DNA of 64,000 nt from Saccharicrinis sp965230625 (GCA_965230625.1 CBDDLL010000001.1:1240001-1304000); one strand, 5' to 3'. Counted from the stretch's first letter, positions 1 through 8,959 are shown. The notes: generated from the sequence alone by a model not told the origin. Made by a program: numbers and translations.

Positions 1-382
1 TTTCTCGTTTTGATAATTTTACTTCAAACTCAGGAGACATAGCAATGTCAAAGTTGAATTGGAAGTTTTCTTGCGTTTCAAAATCAATAGTTTCCTGATT
101 ATCACTTGGTAGAGGTTCTCCTAAAATATTTAATTTGCTTTCAGATAAATATTTAGAAATTTCTTCAGAAACAATTTTGTTCACTTGTTCGGCCAACACA
201 TGTTTACCGTACATCTTTTTAATCATTCCAAAAGGAACTTTTCCTGGACGGAAACCTGGCATATTGGCTTTCTTACGATAATCTTTTAATACCTCATCAA
301 CTCGGCTCTCGTAATCTTCTTTCTCAACAGTAAGCTTTAATACTGCATTTAAATCATCAATGTTTTCTTTTGAGATGTTCAT
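1..382 (-). CDS. tig: Trigger factor, N-terminal part (gene runs off the left edge)
   Basis: Trigger factor is the ribosome-bound chaperone and prolyl isomerase that meets nascent chains at the exit tunnel. The visible 127 codons start at an ATG at 380-382 and read MNISKENIDDLNAVLKLTVE. They carry the ribosome-binding signature MPGFRPGKVPFGMIKKMYG at about residues 42-60, with the family's G-F-R-x-G-K-x-P core. Only the N-terminal ribosome-binding domain is present; the PPIase and C-terminal domains lie outside the window. The tRNA-Leu gene and its terminator lie just upstream on the same strand, so tig probably has its own promoter between 383 and 450. Identification is secure from the signature; length and 3' end cannot be judged. 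Confidence 0.93.
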   Translation of the reverse strand, partial: MNISKENIDDLNAVLKLTVEKEDYESRVDEVLKDYRKKANMPGFRPGKVPFGMIKKMYGKHVLAEQVNKIVSEEISKYLSESKLNILGEPLPSDNQETIDFETQENFQFNFDIAMSPEFEVKLSKRE

Positions 383-448
383 CGGCTAAAATATTATTAG
401 TGAACTTTTTGTATGATCTACAAGAGATCGTAATCAATATATTAAATT

Positions 449-498
449 TAAAAAAACCGTCTTACTACCGATTTACATCGTAAGTGAGACGGTTTTTG
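449..498 (-). terminator. Terminator after tRNA-Leu
   Basis: An inverted repeat pairs AAAAACCGTCTTAC with GTGAGACGGTTTTT, with one wobble pair. Read on the minus strand it ends in a run of T. It lies between the tRNA-Leu 3' end and tig, so it most likely ends the tRNA transcript. Confidence 0.65.
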
Positions 499-509
499 TG
501 TTTTTTACT

Positions 510-594
510 TGGTGCGGATGAAGGGACTCGAACCCCCACGCCTCTCGGCACTAGATCCTAAGTCTAGCGCGGCTACCAATTACGCCACATCCGC
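510..594 (-). tRNA. tRNA-Leu, anticodon UAG, CCA end encoded
   Basis: The minus strand folds into a class II tRNA. The 7-bp acceptor stem is GCGGATG/CATCCGC, the anticodon stem CTAGA/TCTAG encloses loop CTTAGGA with anticodon TAG, and there is a long variable arm and a T loop with GGTTCGAGTCC. The long variable arm together with UAG identifies leucine. The discriminator base is A and the 3' CCA is encoded (bases 510-512 on the plus strand read TGG). No intron or odd pairing was seen. A promoter lies at 613-645 and a terminator at 449-498, so it appears to be a single-gene transcript. Confidence 0.96.
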
Positions 595-612
595 GTTATT
601 TTTTTAGCGATG

Positions 613-645
613 CAAAGATAAGTTCTTTTTAATTGAAACTGCAAA
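613..645 (-). promoter_or_regulatory. Bacteroidota-type promoter for tRNA-Leu
   Basis: On the minus strand a -33 TTTG (642-645) is followed after 21 bases by TATCTTTG (613-620), matching the phylum's TAnnTTTG -7 element. The 5' end of the tRNA is 19 bases further on. The match to consensus and spacing is seen directly; use as a promoter is inferred. Confidence 0.65.
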
Positions 646-696
646 TTTTATCGCAAAAAATTTAAAATTATTTTTATTTAAACTTAAATTAAGATT

Positions 697-1455
697 TTAT
701 CCAATATCAAAAGTACGGCGTTTCAACTCAAAATCATTACCTAAATACAGTCTTCTTACTTCAGGATCCTCAGCAAGTTCCTCGGCAGTTCCTGCTTTTA
801 ATATATTACCTTCAAAAAGTAAGTAAGCTCTATCTGTTATAGAAAGTGTTTCGTGTACATTATGGTCGGTAATTAATATCCCGATATTTTTATATTTAAG
901 TTTGGCAACAATTTCTTGAATATCCTGCACTGCAATAGGATCAACACCGGCAAATGGTTCGTCTAATAGAATGAATTTAGGATTAATTGCCAATGCCCGC
1001 GCAATTTCACATCTTCTACGTTCTCCACCCGATAGTTGAATTCCTAAACTTTTACGGATATGTCCTAAACTAAATTCATCTAATAGTTCTTCTAACCTTT
1101 GCTTTTGGTATTCTTTCGTAAACTTGGTCATTTCCAGCACGGCTTTAATATTATCTTCAATACTCAACTTACGAAAAACAGAAGCTTCCTGTGCTAAATA
1201 ACCAATTCCTCTTTGAGCCCTTCTGTAAACAGGCTCTTTGGTAATGATTGTATCATTTAAATAAATATCGCCTTCATTTGGTGTTACCAAGCCTACAGTC
1301 ATATAAAAAGTCGTAGTTTTTCCTGCTCCATTTGGACCTAAAAGTCCAACTATTTCTCCTTGTTCTACTTTAACGGATACCCCTTTTACAACTGTACGAC
1401 TTTTATATTTCTTTACAAGGTTTTTGGTATGTAATACTAACTTTTCTTCTGACAT
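697..1455 (-). CDS. lptB: LPS export ABC transporter ATPase LptB
   Basis: LptB is the cytoplasmic ATPase that powers lipopolysaccharide extraction by LptFG and transport along the Lpt bridge. The 252-residue protein has the full ABC set: Walker A GPNGAGKTT at 40-48, a Q-loop in YLAQE near 89, signature LSGGE at 141-145, Walker B FILLDEP at 161-167 and an H-loop in ITDHN near 195. The stretch YLAQEASVFRKLSIEDNI is typical of LptB rather than of amino-acid ABC ATPases. The length is normal. It lies 30 bases downstream of tatC on the same strand, so the two are probably co-transcribed. No lptF/lptG genes are in the window, as is usual because they are often elsewhere. Confidence 0.94.
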   Translation of the reverse strand: MSEEKLVLHTKNLVKKYKSRTVVKGVSVKVEQGEIVGLLGPNGAGKTTTFYMTVGLVTPNEGDIYLNDTIITKEPVYRRAQRGIGYLAQEASVFRKLSIEDNIKAVLEMTKFTKEYQKQRLEELLDEFSLGHIRKSLGIQLSGGERRRCEIARALAINPKFILLDEPFAGVDPIAVQDIQEIVAKLKYKNIGILITDHNVHETLSITDRAYLLFEGNILKAGTAEELAEDPEVRRLYLGNDFELKRRTFDIG

Positions 1456-1485
1456 AACTCAATTTTAATATTGCAAAACTACAAC

Positions 1486-2298
1486 TTATGCTTCTTGTTT
1501 CAATTTGTTTTGTTCAACATTTCTAGCAATTAATATGCCGCCTTCGTATAGAAATATCAACGGAAAGCAGACTAACACCTGACTTATAATATCAGGAGGG
1601 GTAATAATTGCAGCAAGTAATAAACTAACAACAATTGAATGCCTGCGATATTTCTTAAGAGTATTGGATGATACCAAACCTACTTTTGATAAAAAATATA
1701 TGAGTATGGGTAACTCAAAAATAATACCTCCAGCCAATACTATAGAAGTAATTGTGGAGATATAAGAGCCCAAGTTTAGAATGTTTTCAACTTTATCGCT
1801 TACATGGTACGTAGCTAAAAAATGAACCGATAAAGGACATATAATATAATATGCGAACAATATTCCAACAGAAAAAAGAATGGATGCGAAAAATATAGCT
1901 CCTCTACTATGTTTAATTTCCTGTTGATAAAGTGCCGGTTTGATAAATCTCCAAAATTCCCAAAATATATATGGGAAGGCTATCACTAAACCCGAAATAA
2001 AAGAAACTTTAAGGTGAGTTGTAAACTGTCCAGCCATTAAAATATTCTGAAACTTAATAACTTGTTGGTTAATGCTTAATGCTGGCATATTAAGCTTGGT
2101 CGCTAGTTTTGTTAGTAAGCTGTTGGTGAAAAAGTGAGGATCACTAGGTCCAAAAATTATTGCATCAAACAAAATATCTTTATATAAAAATGCAATTACA
2201 GCTATCGCAAAAACAGATATAATTGACCTAATTATATGCCACCTTAATTCTTCGAGATGTTCTAAAAAGGTCATGTTTTCATTTTCTGATTTAGCCAT
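1486..2298 (-). CDS. tatC: Sec-independent translocase subunit TatC
   Basis: TatC is the polytopic inner-membrane receptor of the twin-arginine pathway; it binds the RR signal peptide of folded cargo. The 270-residue protein starts with the conserved cytoplasmic motif MTFLEHLEELRWHII and contains the expected six hydrophobic segments. The conserved region FVSGLVIAFPYIFWEFWRF-like (as SFISGLVIAFPYIFWEFWRF around residues 99-118) is present, as is a PPDIISQ motif near the last segments. No tatA/tatB gene is nearby. The gene is divergent from recQ and leads into lptB. It is slightly longer than E. coli TatC because of an expanded first periplasmic loop. Confidence 0.95.
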   Translation of the reverse strand: MAKSENENMTFLEHLEELRWHIIRSIISVFAIAVIAFLYKDILFDAIIFGPSDPHFFTNSLLTKLATKLNMPALSINQQVIKFQNILMAGQFTTHLKVSFISGLVIAFPYIFWEFWRFIKPALYQQEIKHSRGAIFFASILFSVGILFAYYIICPLSVHFLATYHVSDKVENILNLGSYISTITSIVLAGGIIFELPILIYFLSKVGLVSSNTLKKYRRHSIVVSLLLAAIITPPDIISQVLVCFPLIFLYEGGILIARNVEQNKLKQEA

Positions 2299-2597
2299 CG
2301 TGTAAACAAATAATTATAAAGATAAATGTAAATACTTTAATATGATGGCGAATATAATATAGTAATTTTACAATGCCAATTATAGATATAAAGATTAATT
2401 ATTCTTAAATCATTGAGTAATATTATAGTAAATATAAGGGATTCAGAAAATCTTAAGTGATCTTATATATTATAAGGTTAAATTTTCAATTTTAATGCTA
2501 ATTTTTGTCGAAGAAAAAGTATTTTTGTTTACAGTGATCAATTGGAAAAATTAGAAACTTTTTTGCCTCGTTTCCGTAGAGCGGATGTGAGTGCATA
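2299..2597. promoter_or_regulatory. Divergent tatC/recQ intergenic region
   Basis: Almost 300 AT-rich bases lie between the two divergent starts. A -7-like TATTTTTG is seen at 2520-2527 facing recQ, but the only TTTG upstream is 13-14 bases away instead of 19-21, so the promoter call is weak. No small gene, repeat or terminator was seen. Confidence 0.35.
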
Positions 2598-4793
2598 ATG
2601 ATATTCGATATGGGAAAAAAGGTAGATCTTGGAGCTCATCTAAAAAAAAATTTTGGATTTGATAAGTTCAAGGGCAATCAAGAGGATGTAATTGAAAACG
2701 TACTAAAGGGTAATGATACTTTTGTACTAATGCCAACCGGAGGAGGCAAATCCTTATGTTATCAACTTCCAGCTTTAATTTTACCTGGTACAGCTATAGT
2801 GATATCGCCGTTAATTGCTTTGATGAAAAATCAAGTGGATGCAATGCGTACATTTAGTGACGATGATGGCATAGCCCACTTTTTAAATTCTTCATTAACA
2901 AAAGCTGCAATAAGTAAAGTAAAAGAAGATATTTTAGGTGGGAAGACTAAATTATTATATGTAGCTCCTGAATCCTTAACAAAAGAAGAAAATATTGATT
3001 TCCTTAAACAGGTAGATATTTCATTTTATGCAGTTGATGAGGCACACTGTATTTCGGAATGGGGGCACGATTTTAGACCAGAGTATAGAAGGATAAGGCC
3101 TATTATTGAAGAGATTGGTTCTAAACCTTTAATTGCACTTACTGCAACTGCTACTCCAAAGGTACAAAGCGATATTCAAAAGAGTTTAGGTATGGATGGT
3201 TCGATGGTTTTTAAATCATCATTTAATCGTCCAAATTTATATTACGAAATTCGTTCTAAAAAACATGCTACAAAGCAAATAATAAAAATATTAAAAGAAA
3301 ATATAGGTAAGTCGGCCATCATTTATTGTTTGAGCAGAAAGAAAGTTGAGGAATTGGCAGAGACGCTTATAGTAAACGGTATAAAAGCAAGAGCCTATCA
3401 TGCAGGTATGGATGCGGCAACTCGAGCCGGAAATCAGGATGCCTTTTTGATGGAAGAAACCGATGTAATAGTGGCTACAATTGCGTTCGGTATGGGTATT
3501 GATAAACCAGATGTGCGATTGGTTATTCACTATGATATACCAAAAAGTTTGGAAGGTTACTATCAGGAAACTGGTCGTGCCGGGCGTGATGGAGGAGAAG
3601 GAAAGTGTATTACTTTCTATAGCTATAAGGATATTCAGAAGCTTGAGAAATTTATGCAAGGAAAACCGATTGCTGAGCAGGAGATTGGTAAACAACTTCT
3701 ATTAGAAACGGTATCTTATGCTGAATCATCTATTTGCAGAAGAAAAATTTTGTTGCATTATTTTGGTGAGAAATACAATTCAGATCATTGCGAAAATTGC
3801 TGTGATAACTGTCGTTACCCTAAGGAACAAAGTGAAGGGAAAGACAATATTGTTCTAATGATACAAACAATATTGGAACTGAAAGAAAGATTTAAAGCAG
3901 ACCATATTGTACCTTTTTTAGTTGGAGATGCAAATTCAGCCATTAAATCTTATAAACATAATGAACACCCTATGTTTGGCAAAGGAAAAGAAAAAGAGGC
4001 CAAATATTGGAATGCTGTTGTTCGTCAATTATTGGTTGCTGGTTTCTTAATTAAAGAAATTGAAAACTACGGTTTATTAAAAGTGAGCGATACGGGTAAA
4101 GCATTTTTAGAAAACCCAAAGTCGTTTATGATTACCCAGGAGCATGAGTTTGATGTTGATGATACTGAAGAACAAGCTGTGGGAGGAACTGCTGCTGTTG
4201 ATCCTCAGCTTTTTAATATGCTTAAAGAGTTAAGGAAGGAGATATCTAAGAAGAAAAACCTTCCACCATTTGTTATCTTTCAGGATCCTTCGTTAGAAGC
4301 TATGGCTATTCATTATCCTGTAACATTAGAAGAATTAATGAATATACCTGGCGTAGGTTCGGGTAAGGCTAATAGGTTTGGAAAAGAATTTGTGCAACTG
4401 ATAAAAAAGCACGTTGAAGACAATGAGATAGAGCGTCCGGTTGATATGGTTGTTAAGTCGGTTGCTAACAAGTCGAAAAATAAAATTGCTGTTATTCAAA
4501 GTATTGATCGTATGATACCTCTTAATGATATTGCAGAGTCGAGAGGTATGGATATGAATGAGTTACTTACTGAAATAGAGTCTATTGTTTATTCAGGAAC
4601 ACGCGTTAATATCGATTATTATATTGACCAAGTGATGGATGAAGATCACCGAGATGATATTTTCTATTATTTTAAGGAGGATGCTGAAACTGATGATATT
4701 GGAAGTGCCCTTGAAGAGTTGGGAGAAGATGAGTACTCTGAGGAAAACATTAGGTTAGTACGAGTTAAGTTTATATCAGAAGTAGGAAACTAA
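2598..4793 (+). CDS. recQ: ATP-dependent DNA helicase RecQ
   Basis: RecQ unwinds DNA 3'-5' in recombinational repair and fork restart. Helicase motif I MPTGGGKSLCYQLP (K51), motif II DEAH at 147-150 in AVDEAHCISEWGHDFRPEY, and motif VI YYQETGRAGRDG are all present. The zinc-binding RQC cysteines follow in CRRKILLHYF...HCENCCDNC. An HRDC domain lies at about 545-620, with a helix-hairpin motif MNIPGVGSGKANRFG. About 110 further residues form an acidic C-terminal extension, which explains the 731-residue length versus about 610 in E. coli; longer RecQ forms are common in this phylum. ATG codons at 2598 and 2610 are in frame, and the choice between them is open because no ribosome site decides it. 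Confidence 0.95.
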   Translation: MIFDMGKKVDLGAHLKKNFGFDKFKGNQEDVIENVLKGNDTFVLMPTGGGKSLCYQLPALILPGTAIVISPLIALMKNQVDAMRTFSDDDGIAHFLNSSLTKAAISKVKEDILGGKTKLLYVAPESLTKEENIDFLKQVDISFYAVDEAHCISEWGHDFRPEYRRIRPIIEEIGSKPLIALTATATPKVQSDIQKSLGMDGSMVFKSSFNRPNLYYEIRSKKHATKQIIKILKENIGKSAIIYCLSRKKVEELAETLIVNGIKARAYHAGMDAATRAGNQDAFLMEETDVIVATIAFGMGIDKPDVRLVIHYDIPKSLEGYYQETGRAGRDGGEGKCITFYSYKDIQKLEKFMQGKPIAEQEIGKQLLLETVSYAESSICRRKILLHYFGEKYNSDHCENCCDNCRYPKEQSEGKDNIVLMIQTILELKERFKADHIVPFLVGDANSAIKSYKHNEHPMFGKGKEKEAKYWNAVVRQLLVAGFLIKEIENYGLLKVSDTGKAFLENPKSFMITQEHEFDVDDTEEQAVGGTAAVDPQLFNMLKELRKEISKKKNLPPFVIFQDPSLEAMAIHYPVTLEELMNIPGVGSGKANRFGKEFVQLIKKHVEDNEIERPVDMVVKSVANKSKNKIAVIQSIDRMIPLNDIAESRGMDMNELLTEIESIVYSGTRVNIDYYIDQVMDEDHRDDIFYYFKEDAETDDIGSALEELGEDEYSEENIRLVRVKFISEVGN

Positions 4794-4833
4794 AATCTTC
4801 ATAACATCATTAGATAGACAAAATGAATGCAGG

Positions 4834-6852
4834 TTAAAATTTAATTTGTATCTGCATTCTAATATTAGTTCTGGTGTTGCCTTTTATTGTTTGTAAGCCA
4901 GAACTTATTTCATCTCTGTCGGTATAATTTGTACGGCCTGCTTTAAGCCAGACATTAATTTTATGTAAAGGTCGATATTGTATCATAAAATAGGTTCTGG
5001 AACCTTCTCCTTGAAATGATGGTGTATAAAAGTTATATAATAAGTCATTTTCGTAAGCATACAATCTGGTCTCGTAATTTTCAGTATCGAAAACAACATG
5101 TCTTAACCAACAAGCAAATTTGTGATTATTAGAGGAGTATTTTAATCCTGCAAAGGCTAACATTCCATCAGTACTATTGAGATTCTCTTCTTTATAAAAC
5201 GATTTTTCAACTCGCATTTGTAATTTCCAATTATCGTTTAGTTTACTATCGGTATGCAAGCGTGCTTTTTTAGTATTGTGTTCTACAACTCGATAGTCAG
5301 GACTTTGATCTATATTTTGATTTTTTAGTTTCTCTTTTTCTTTATATCGAAAATAAACTTTAAAACTACGGTTGAAATTATAGTCGGCTTGAAAGGTGAT
5401 ATCATAACCGGTTGATGGTTTATCAATACCATATTTTAACCATTTATTGTTAAATATATCAATATAACCTGATAGTTTGACTTTGGGAGCAGGAAATGCA
5501 TTTATGCCAAGATAATATCCTGATTCACCCGAAGGAGAAGAGCTTTCTGAAAATGCATTCATCCATGGAGAAAAATAGTTCTTCGAGAACCATCTATATA
5601 ACATAGCAATGGATACACTATTTGTAGGTTTAAATTGTATACCATTTAAAAATGCAGGATTACCATTATCGGAAAAGGCAATTTCACCAAAAAGAAGTAG
5701 CTTGCTGAGACCATAATCGTAACCGAACCAATATTGTTTATTGTGTGTTTCTTCATGAGATGGAAACTGATAAAGTTCTTTGATAGCAATAGAATCAACA
5801 TCGCTTTTTTGGTAAAATCCACCAGCTGACACAGATAAATTTTTAATTCGATAAGCAATGTTTGCTCCAAGTGTAGTTTGACCTAAATTGTTTCGCTTAT
5901 CAATTTCATTTGTCGTTCTGTGATATCCAGATTCTGGTAATGATGTGGCAATGCTGTAAGTTGAATCAATATCGTAGATGATTTCAGCATCCCTTTCTTT
6001 GTGAGAAGCAAATACCGAAAATTCTATTTTCTTTACCTCTACTGTTGTGGCAACGCCTCTTAAAAAAGCATATTCATTTGCAGAAGTGTACTTTCTAAAT
6101 CCTTTACTACGTTTTCGAACGTTTAAAGCTTCAGAGGTTTTACCCATGCTGGTTCCTGTCCACATCGCAAGGCCTTGACCAAAATTGGCATGATAATCTC
6201 CAATAATTAATGTTTTTAAGAATTTGTCGCCTTTAAACATTACATGACCTGAAATAAAATCAATTGGAAAAGTTTCTTCTCCTGCATCCTTGTCTAATAC
6301 GAAGCCAGCATGTATATTTTGTCCATATTGAGCTTGGAATTTAGAATAAAGATGATGTTTATTTCCTAAATATCCAGTTTTAGAAGTGTCGGATAAAAAG
6401 CCTTTTGCATTCTCAATATCAAATTGGTTACGAACTAGTAATTGACCATTCAAATATTTACGATGTTTAACAGGACTGTCTCTTGACTCTAATTTTGTAA
6501 AGAGCATTAATCGTTCAATATCTTCTCTTTTTAGTCCATTTACTCCTTGAAGTTGGAATTTAGAATATATTGGCCCAAGTTTTTTTATGTATTCAATAGT
6601 GTTTATTATCTGAAAATCCGACAAGAATATTAGCTTTTCAAGCTGTTCAATCTTTGCAGTATTTAGATTTATAGGATTCTCATAAAGATCGAGCAAATCA
6701 TCAAAAAATTGAGATTGGTTATTAATATCAATATCGTTTTCGCTTAACGATTCCAATAAATCCCCTATGATTTGCTCTGGACGTTCTGTTTTTTGGGCAA
6801 ATAAGTTTGCACAGATAATTATTGAGCAATAAAGTAAAATTGTTTTCTTCAT
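4834..6852 (-). CDS. Exported helix-hairpin-helix protein with outer-membrane barrel region
   Basis: The 672-residue protein begins with a signal peptide (MKKTILLYCSIIICANLFAQ). Residues about 55-120 contain ComEA-like helix-hairpin-helix repeats (NLNTAKIEQLEKLIFLSDFQ and LQGVNGLKREDIERLMLF). The remaining 540 residues are rich in alternating aromatic/polar strands and end in aromatic-hydrophobic residues (IQIKF), as in outer-membrane beta-barrels. The architecture recurs in Bacteroidota, but its function is unknown to me. It overlaps the preceding gene by 4 bases (ATGA), indicating translational coupling with the PorV/PorQ-like protein. DNA handling at the cell surface is a possibility only because HhH motifs usually bind DNA. 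It faces recQ tail to tail. Confidence 0.75.
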   Translation of the reverse strand: MKKTILLYCSIIICANLFAQKTERPEQIIGDLLESLSENDIDINNQSQFFDDLLDLYENPINLNTAKIEQLEKLIFLSDFQIINTIEYIKKLGPIYSKFQLQGVNGLKREDIERLMLFTKLESRDSPVKHRKYLNGQLLVRNQFDIENAKGFLSDTSKTGYLGNKHHLYSKFQAQYGQNIHAGFVLDKDAGEETFPIDFISGHVMFKGDKFLKTLIIGDYHANFGQGLAMWTGTSMGKTSEALNVRKRSKGFRKYTSANEYAFLRGVATTVEVKKIEFSVFASHKERDAEIIYDIDSTYSIATSLPESGYHRTTNEIDKRNNLGQTTLGANIAYRIKNLSVSAGGFYQKSDVDSIAIKELYQFPSHEETHNKQYWFGYDYGLSKLLLFGEIAFSDNGNPAFLNGIQFKPTNSVSIAMLYRWFSKNYFSPWMNAFSESSSPSGESGYYLGINAFPAPKVKLSGYIDIFNNKWLKYGIDKPSTGYDITFQADYNFNRSFKVYFRYKEKEKLKNQNIDQSPDYRVVEHNTKKARLHTDSKLNDNWKLQMRVEKSFYKEENLNSTDGMLAFAGLKYSSNNHKFACWLRHVVFDTENYETRLYAYENDLLYNFYTPSFQGEGSRTYFMIQYRPLHKINVWLKAGRTNYTDRDEISSGLQTIKGNTRTNIRMQIQIKF

Positions 6853-7676
6853 TGCTTTTTGTTAAATGCGTAAGTTATTCCAAAGCATGAAGTTGCCCCT
6901 AAAGCTTCATGATATGCCATGCCGGCGTCAAGATTAAAACCTAATGTTTTAAATCCTAAACCAAATGTATAATTTAATGGTTTCCCGTAAACACCGGTTC
7001 TTATCCATACCTTATTAATAATGCTATATTCTAATCCTAATTTATATATTGCCTCAAATTTATCTTGCTTTTCCATCTCCAACGAAATGTCAAAGTCGTT
7101 AGAAGCATACCAGTTAAAACCTATGATAAATACCGATGGGATATCAAAAGATTCTTCAAGTATTGTTAATTTCGACTTTTCCGGGTTTAATATTGAAATA
7201 CCCATTTGTAAAGTTTCAAGGGGTTCAAAAATAATTCCTGCACCGGAAAATATTTGTCCTCCTGAGCCAGATTGATTTGAATGATTGTTCTGGTAGTTTA
7301 ACTGAAATGACGCGTGAAACTTAGAGGTGATGCTTCGGGCAAAAGAAATTCCTGCTCTATTTTCTTGGTATAAAGAAAAACCATATTGATTTACATATGC
7401 ACCAATTGTTCCAAATTTAAAAGGTATAGTTCCTATTGCATTTTTTGAACTTAGTTCGCTTATGGAATATGGTAAATGATAACTTGCAGAAATAGCTATG
7501 TTGTCAAATTTAGCTATGCCAGCAGGATTTAGCAATGGGCTCCATGCATTAAAGCTGGTAACACCTGTATTGCCATGCCCGAGAGATACCGGAGAGTTTG
7601 AAAAAATGGATTGGCTATTTAAACTAATATTAACAAATAAAAAGCTTAATAAAAACAACAGTTGTTTAGGGTGCAT
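6849..7676 (-). CDS. PorV/PorQ-like outer-membrane beta-barrel protein
   Basis: A 275-residue protein read from the ATG at 7674-7676, which gives a clean signal peptide (MHPKQLLFLLSFLFVNISLN). An upstream in-frame ATG at 7751 would add 25 residues without a signal-like start and would run through a terminator hairpin, so it is not preferred. The mature part has repeated short beta strands, an early NPAGIA motif (as in SPLLNPAGIAKF) and an ending GITYAFNKKQ. These fit the small barrel family that includes PorV and PorQ of type IX secretion, but no specific member can be assigned. It is coupled to the HhH-barrel gene by a 4-base overlap. A perfect 15-bp hairpin ends just before its start codon. 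Confidence 0.7.
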   Translation of the reverse strand: MHPKQLLFLLSFLFVNISLNSQSIFSNSPVSLGHGNTGVTSFNAWSPLLNPAGIAKFDNIAISASYHLPYSISELSSKNAIGTIPFKFGTIGAYVNQYGFSLYQENRAGISFARSITSKFHASFQLNYQNNHSNQSGSGGQIFSGAGIIFEPLETLQMGISILNPEKSKLTILEESFDIPSVFIIGFNWYASNDFDISLEMEKQDKFEAIYKLGLEYSIINKVWIRTGVYGKPLNYTFGLGFKTLGFNLDAGMAYHEALGATSCFGITYAFNKKQ

Positions 7677-7722
7677 AAAATAAGGTAACTTTATAATTTT
7701 CGGATGAAAAGTTACCTTATTT
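7677..7722 (-). terminator. Strong hairpin after purE, abutting the next start codon
   Basis: AAATAAGGTAACTTT (7678-7692) is perfectly complementary to 7708-7722, with a 15-base loop. On the minus strand it is followed by TTTT-rich sequence and then directly by the ATG at 7676. It is best read as the purE terminator. If transcription passes through, it would sit over the ribosome site of the barrel gene. Confidence 0.7.
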
Positions 7723-7780
7723 ATGTTATCTGAGCAAATTATATAGCTCAAGAAAAATTTTAATAACTAAACCTTAACTT

Positions 7781-8287
7781 CTAGTTTGTTTTAAATTCAT
7801 ACTTAATTTCACTAAGTTCTTGATTAGCCTTTACTATTTTGTTTTTTAGATTTTCTTTAAAACCTGCAACTCTTTGAGCTAATTCTCTATCTGCTAGCGA
7901 AATCATTTGTGCTGCAAGAATTCCTGCATTTTGAGCTCCATTGATTCCTACTGTTGCAACAGGTATTCCCGGAGGCATTTGAACAATCGATAGTAATGCA
8001 TCCAATCCATCTAAAGATGCTTTTATTGGTACACCAATTATAGGTAATTTAGTCATTGAAGCAATTACGCCAGGAAGGTGAGCAGCCATACCTGCAGCAG
8101 CAATAATTACTTTAATTCCTTTGTCTTCTGCTTCTTTAGCAAATTTTTCTACAGCTTCAGGTGTTCTGTGAGCTGATAATGCATTAATCTCAAATGGTAT
8201 CTTCAAATCATTAAGCACTTGTGCTGCCTTTTCCATAACAGGCAAATCAGATGTGCTTCCCATAATAATACTAACTACTGCTTGCAT
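7781..8287 (-). CDS. purE: N5-carboxyaminoimidazole ribonucleotide mutase PurE
   Basis: PurE converts N5-CAIR to CAIR in purine synthesis. The 168-residue length is normal for class I PurE. The signature MGSTSDLPVMEKAA lies near residue 9, SAHRTPE near 39 (catalytic histidine) and the AAAGMAAHLPGVIA loop near 64. PVATVGINGAQNAGILAAQM follows at about 109-128. It stands alone on its strand, divergent from hpt and adk, which are also purine nucleotide genes; purK is not in the window. Confidence 0.96.
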   Translation of the reverse strand: MQAVVSIIMGSTSDLPVMEKAAQVLNDLKIPFEINALSAHRTPEAVEKFAKEAEDKGIKVIIAAAGMAAHLPGVIASMTKLPIIGVPIKASLDGLDALLSIVQMPPGIPVATVGINGAQNAGILAAQMISLADRELAQRVAGFKENLKNKIVKANQELSEIKYEFKTN

Positions 8288-8319
8288 CGAATATTTATTA
8301 TAAATAGTTTAAACTAGCG

Positions 8320-8377
8320 CAAAATTAATAAGTTATAAAATAAAATAGCCCCTGCATGGTATTTTTTTGTATTTTTG
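8320..8377. promoter_or_regulatory. Divergent -7 elements for purE and hpt
   Basis: Two TAnnTTTG elements point away from each other: TAATTTTG on the minus strand (8320-8327) toward purE and TATTTTTG on the plus strand (8370-8377) toward hpt. Both are followed by CGC. No convincing -33 TTTG at 19-21 bases was found for either, so these are candidate promoters only. Confidence 0.5.
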
Positions 8378-8406
8378 CGCCATTAAAATATAAAACTAGC
8401 CATTAA

Positions 8407-8943
8407 ATGAAGCGTATAAAGCTATTAGACAGGGAGTTTGAGCTGTCTATTCCTTATAAAAAAATAGATGAGGCAATTGAGAAAATAGCCGTTAAGATGA
8501 ATAAGGATCTAGCTGAGGAGAAACCCTTATTGATTTGTATCTTAAATGGTTCTTTTATGTTTGCGGCTGATTTGATGAAGAAATTAAATTTTCATTGCGA
8601 ATTAAGTTTTGTTAAGCTATCTTCATATGAAGGAACCGGTACTACAGGAAAAGTTAAAGAACTTATTGGATTAAGCGAAAATATTGAAGGGAGAACAGTT
8701 GTAGTATTAGAAGATATAATAGATACTGGAATAACCATTGAAAAAATAAAAAAGCAATTGTTAGGTTATGCTCCAAAAGAACTTAAGATTGCCAGCATGC
8801 TTTTTAAGCCTGAATCGTGCAAGACAGAAATAGAAGTTGATTATGTCGGACTTGAGATTCCGAATGATTTTATTGTTGGATATGGTTTAGATTATAACGG
8901 TTTCGGAAGAAATTTGCCTGATATATACACCGTTGTTGAATAA
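8407..8943 (+). CDS. hpt: Hypoxanthine phosphoribosyltransferase
   Basis: The enzyme salvages hypoxanthine (and guanine) to IMP/GMP using PRPP. The PRPP-binding motif is VVVLEDIIDTGITI at about 99-112, with the paired acidic residues and the TGIT loop. LNGSFMFAADLMKKL near residue 48 and the SSYEGTGTTGK flexible loop near 75 match the family. The 178-residue length is normal. It is 16 bases upstream of adk on the same strand, forming a small purine salvage and energy operon. A-rich sequence precedes the ATG, as is usual here. Confidence 0.95.
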   Translation: MKRIKLLDREFELSIPYKKIDEAIEKIAVKMNKDLAEEKPLLICILNGSFMFAADLMKKLNFHCELSFVKLSSYEGTGTTGKVKELIGLSENIEGRTVVVLEDIIDTGITIEKIKKQLLGYAPKELKIASMLFKPESCKTEIEVDYVGLEIPNDFIVGYGLDYNGFGRNLPDIYTVVE

Positions 8944-8959
8944 ATAAAATTTAGTTAAA

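Noticed and set aside
3291..3695. 134-codon open frame opposite recQ
   Set aside because: It is fully antisense to the conserved helicase core of recQ and has no sensible protein features.
4825..4859. Inverted repeat GAATGCAG/CTGCATTC between recQ and the HhH-barrel gene
   Set aside because: Only 8 bp with a 19-base loop and it overlaps the stop codon of the barrel gene; no T-run. Too weak for a terminator call.
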